From contig NC_060028.1 in the NCBI RefSeq assembly GCF_021134715.1, positions 518,501-582,500 on the forward strand: a stretch of 64,000 nucleotides of DNA. The letters are read 5' to 3'. Every line of letters starts with the position of its first letter. The stretch's first letter is position 1. The position numbers and the translations under genes are program-made. Below the pieces are notes generated by a model. That model ran no database searches, was not told the DNA's origin, and saw only the letters and a list, made by a program, of their open reading frames with translations. This stretch comes from Daphnia pulex. Lineage: Eukaryota > Arthropoda > Branchiopoda > Diplostraca > Daphniidae. Below, piece by piece: positions 63,988 to 64,000 of this stretch.

Positions 63988-64000
63988 AATTTCTTTTTCT

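Larger units (their letters stand above)
51343..64000. repeat. Large tandem unit 3 (cut by window end)
   Basis: Third direct repeat, starting at the same TACTTTTAAAA string. It carries a 2,230-bp element (58,609-60,838) absent from units 1 and 2, and many small indels. The unit's end, and any further units, lie outside the window. Confidence 0.9.

Overview
The window looks like arthropod nuclear DNA, most probably a branchiopod crustacean such as Daphnia. This is inferred from AT-rich sequence, many GT-AG introns of about 54 to 75 nt, PVR/VEGFR-type kinase and torsin genes of arthropod layout, and strong local gene duplication. No species marker was found, so the genus is a guess.

Left part (1 to 24.7 kb): single genes and small local families. 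Two related class A GPCR genes lie in tandem on + (75-1115, 2680-3723). Next come four tandem copies, plus a probable fifth relic, of a small secreted cysteine-rich PAN/apple-like gene on minus (5.4-16.3 kb); two of the four lack the expected ATG. Then a tRNA-Ser(GCT) on minus, a two-exon gene of the stonustoxin (SNTX)-like family with decayed fragments behind it, a 15-exon PVR/VEGFR-like receptor tyrosine kinase (925 aa predicted), and a convergent 6-exon torsin gene (347 aa predicted).

Right part (24,730 to the window end): a large tandem array. A unit of about 11.9 kb occurs three times (24,730-39,406; 39,407-51,342; 51,343 to beyond 64,000). Each unit holds a spliced transcript of unclear coding value, a 5-exon AKAP7-like 2H phosphodiesterase gene on minus (227 aa, open in all three), about 5 kb of intergenic DNA, a 3-exon secreted GT31 (beta-1,3-galactosyltransferase-like) gene on + (451, 451 and 419 aa), and two inverted-repeat hairpins behind it. 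Because every unit has sister copies, later insertions show as clean gaps. Unit 1 carries 2.76 kb of nested elements in an AKAP7-like intron (a DIRS-like retroelement fossil and a smaller inverted-repeat element, all joined at AATT). Unit 3 carries a 2,230-bp terminal-inverted-repeat element flanked by TG, with internal repeats and a tRNA-like block.

The most notable signals are the triplicated AKAP7-like/GT31-like unit with a mosaic of near-identical and diverged patches, the GT31 family with an altered DxD motif, the unclassified TG-flanked element, and the PAN-like array that is losing start codons. Exon boundaries were read by eye from splice consensus and reading phase and have no transcript support.
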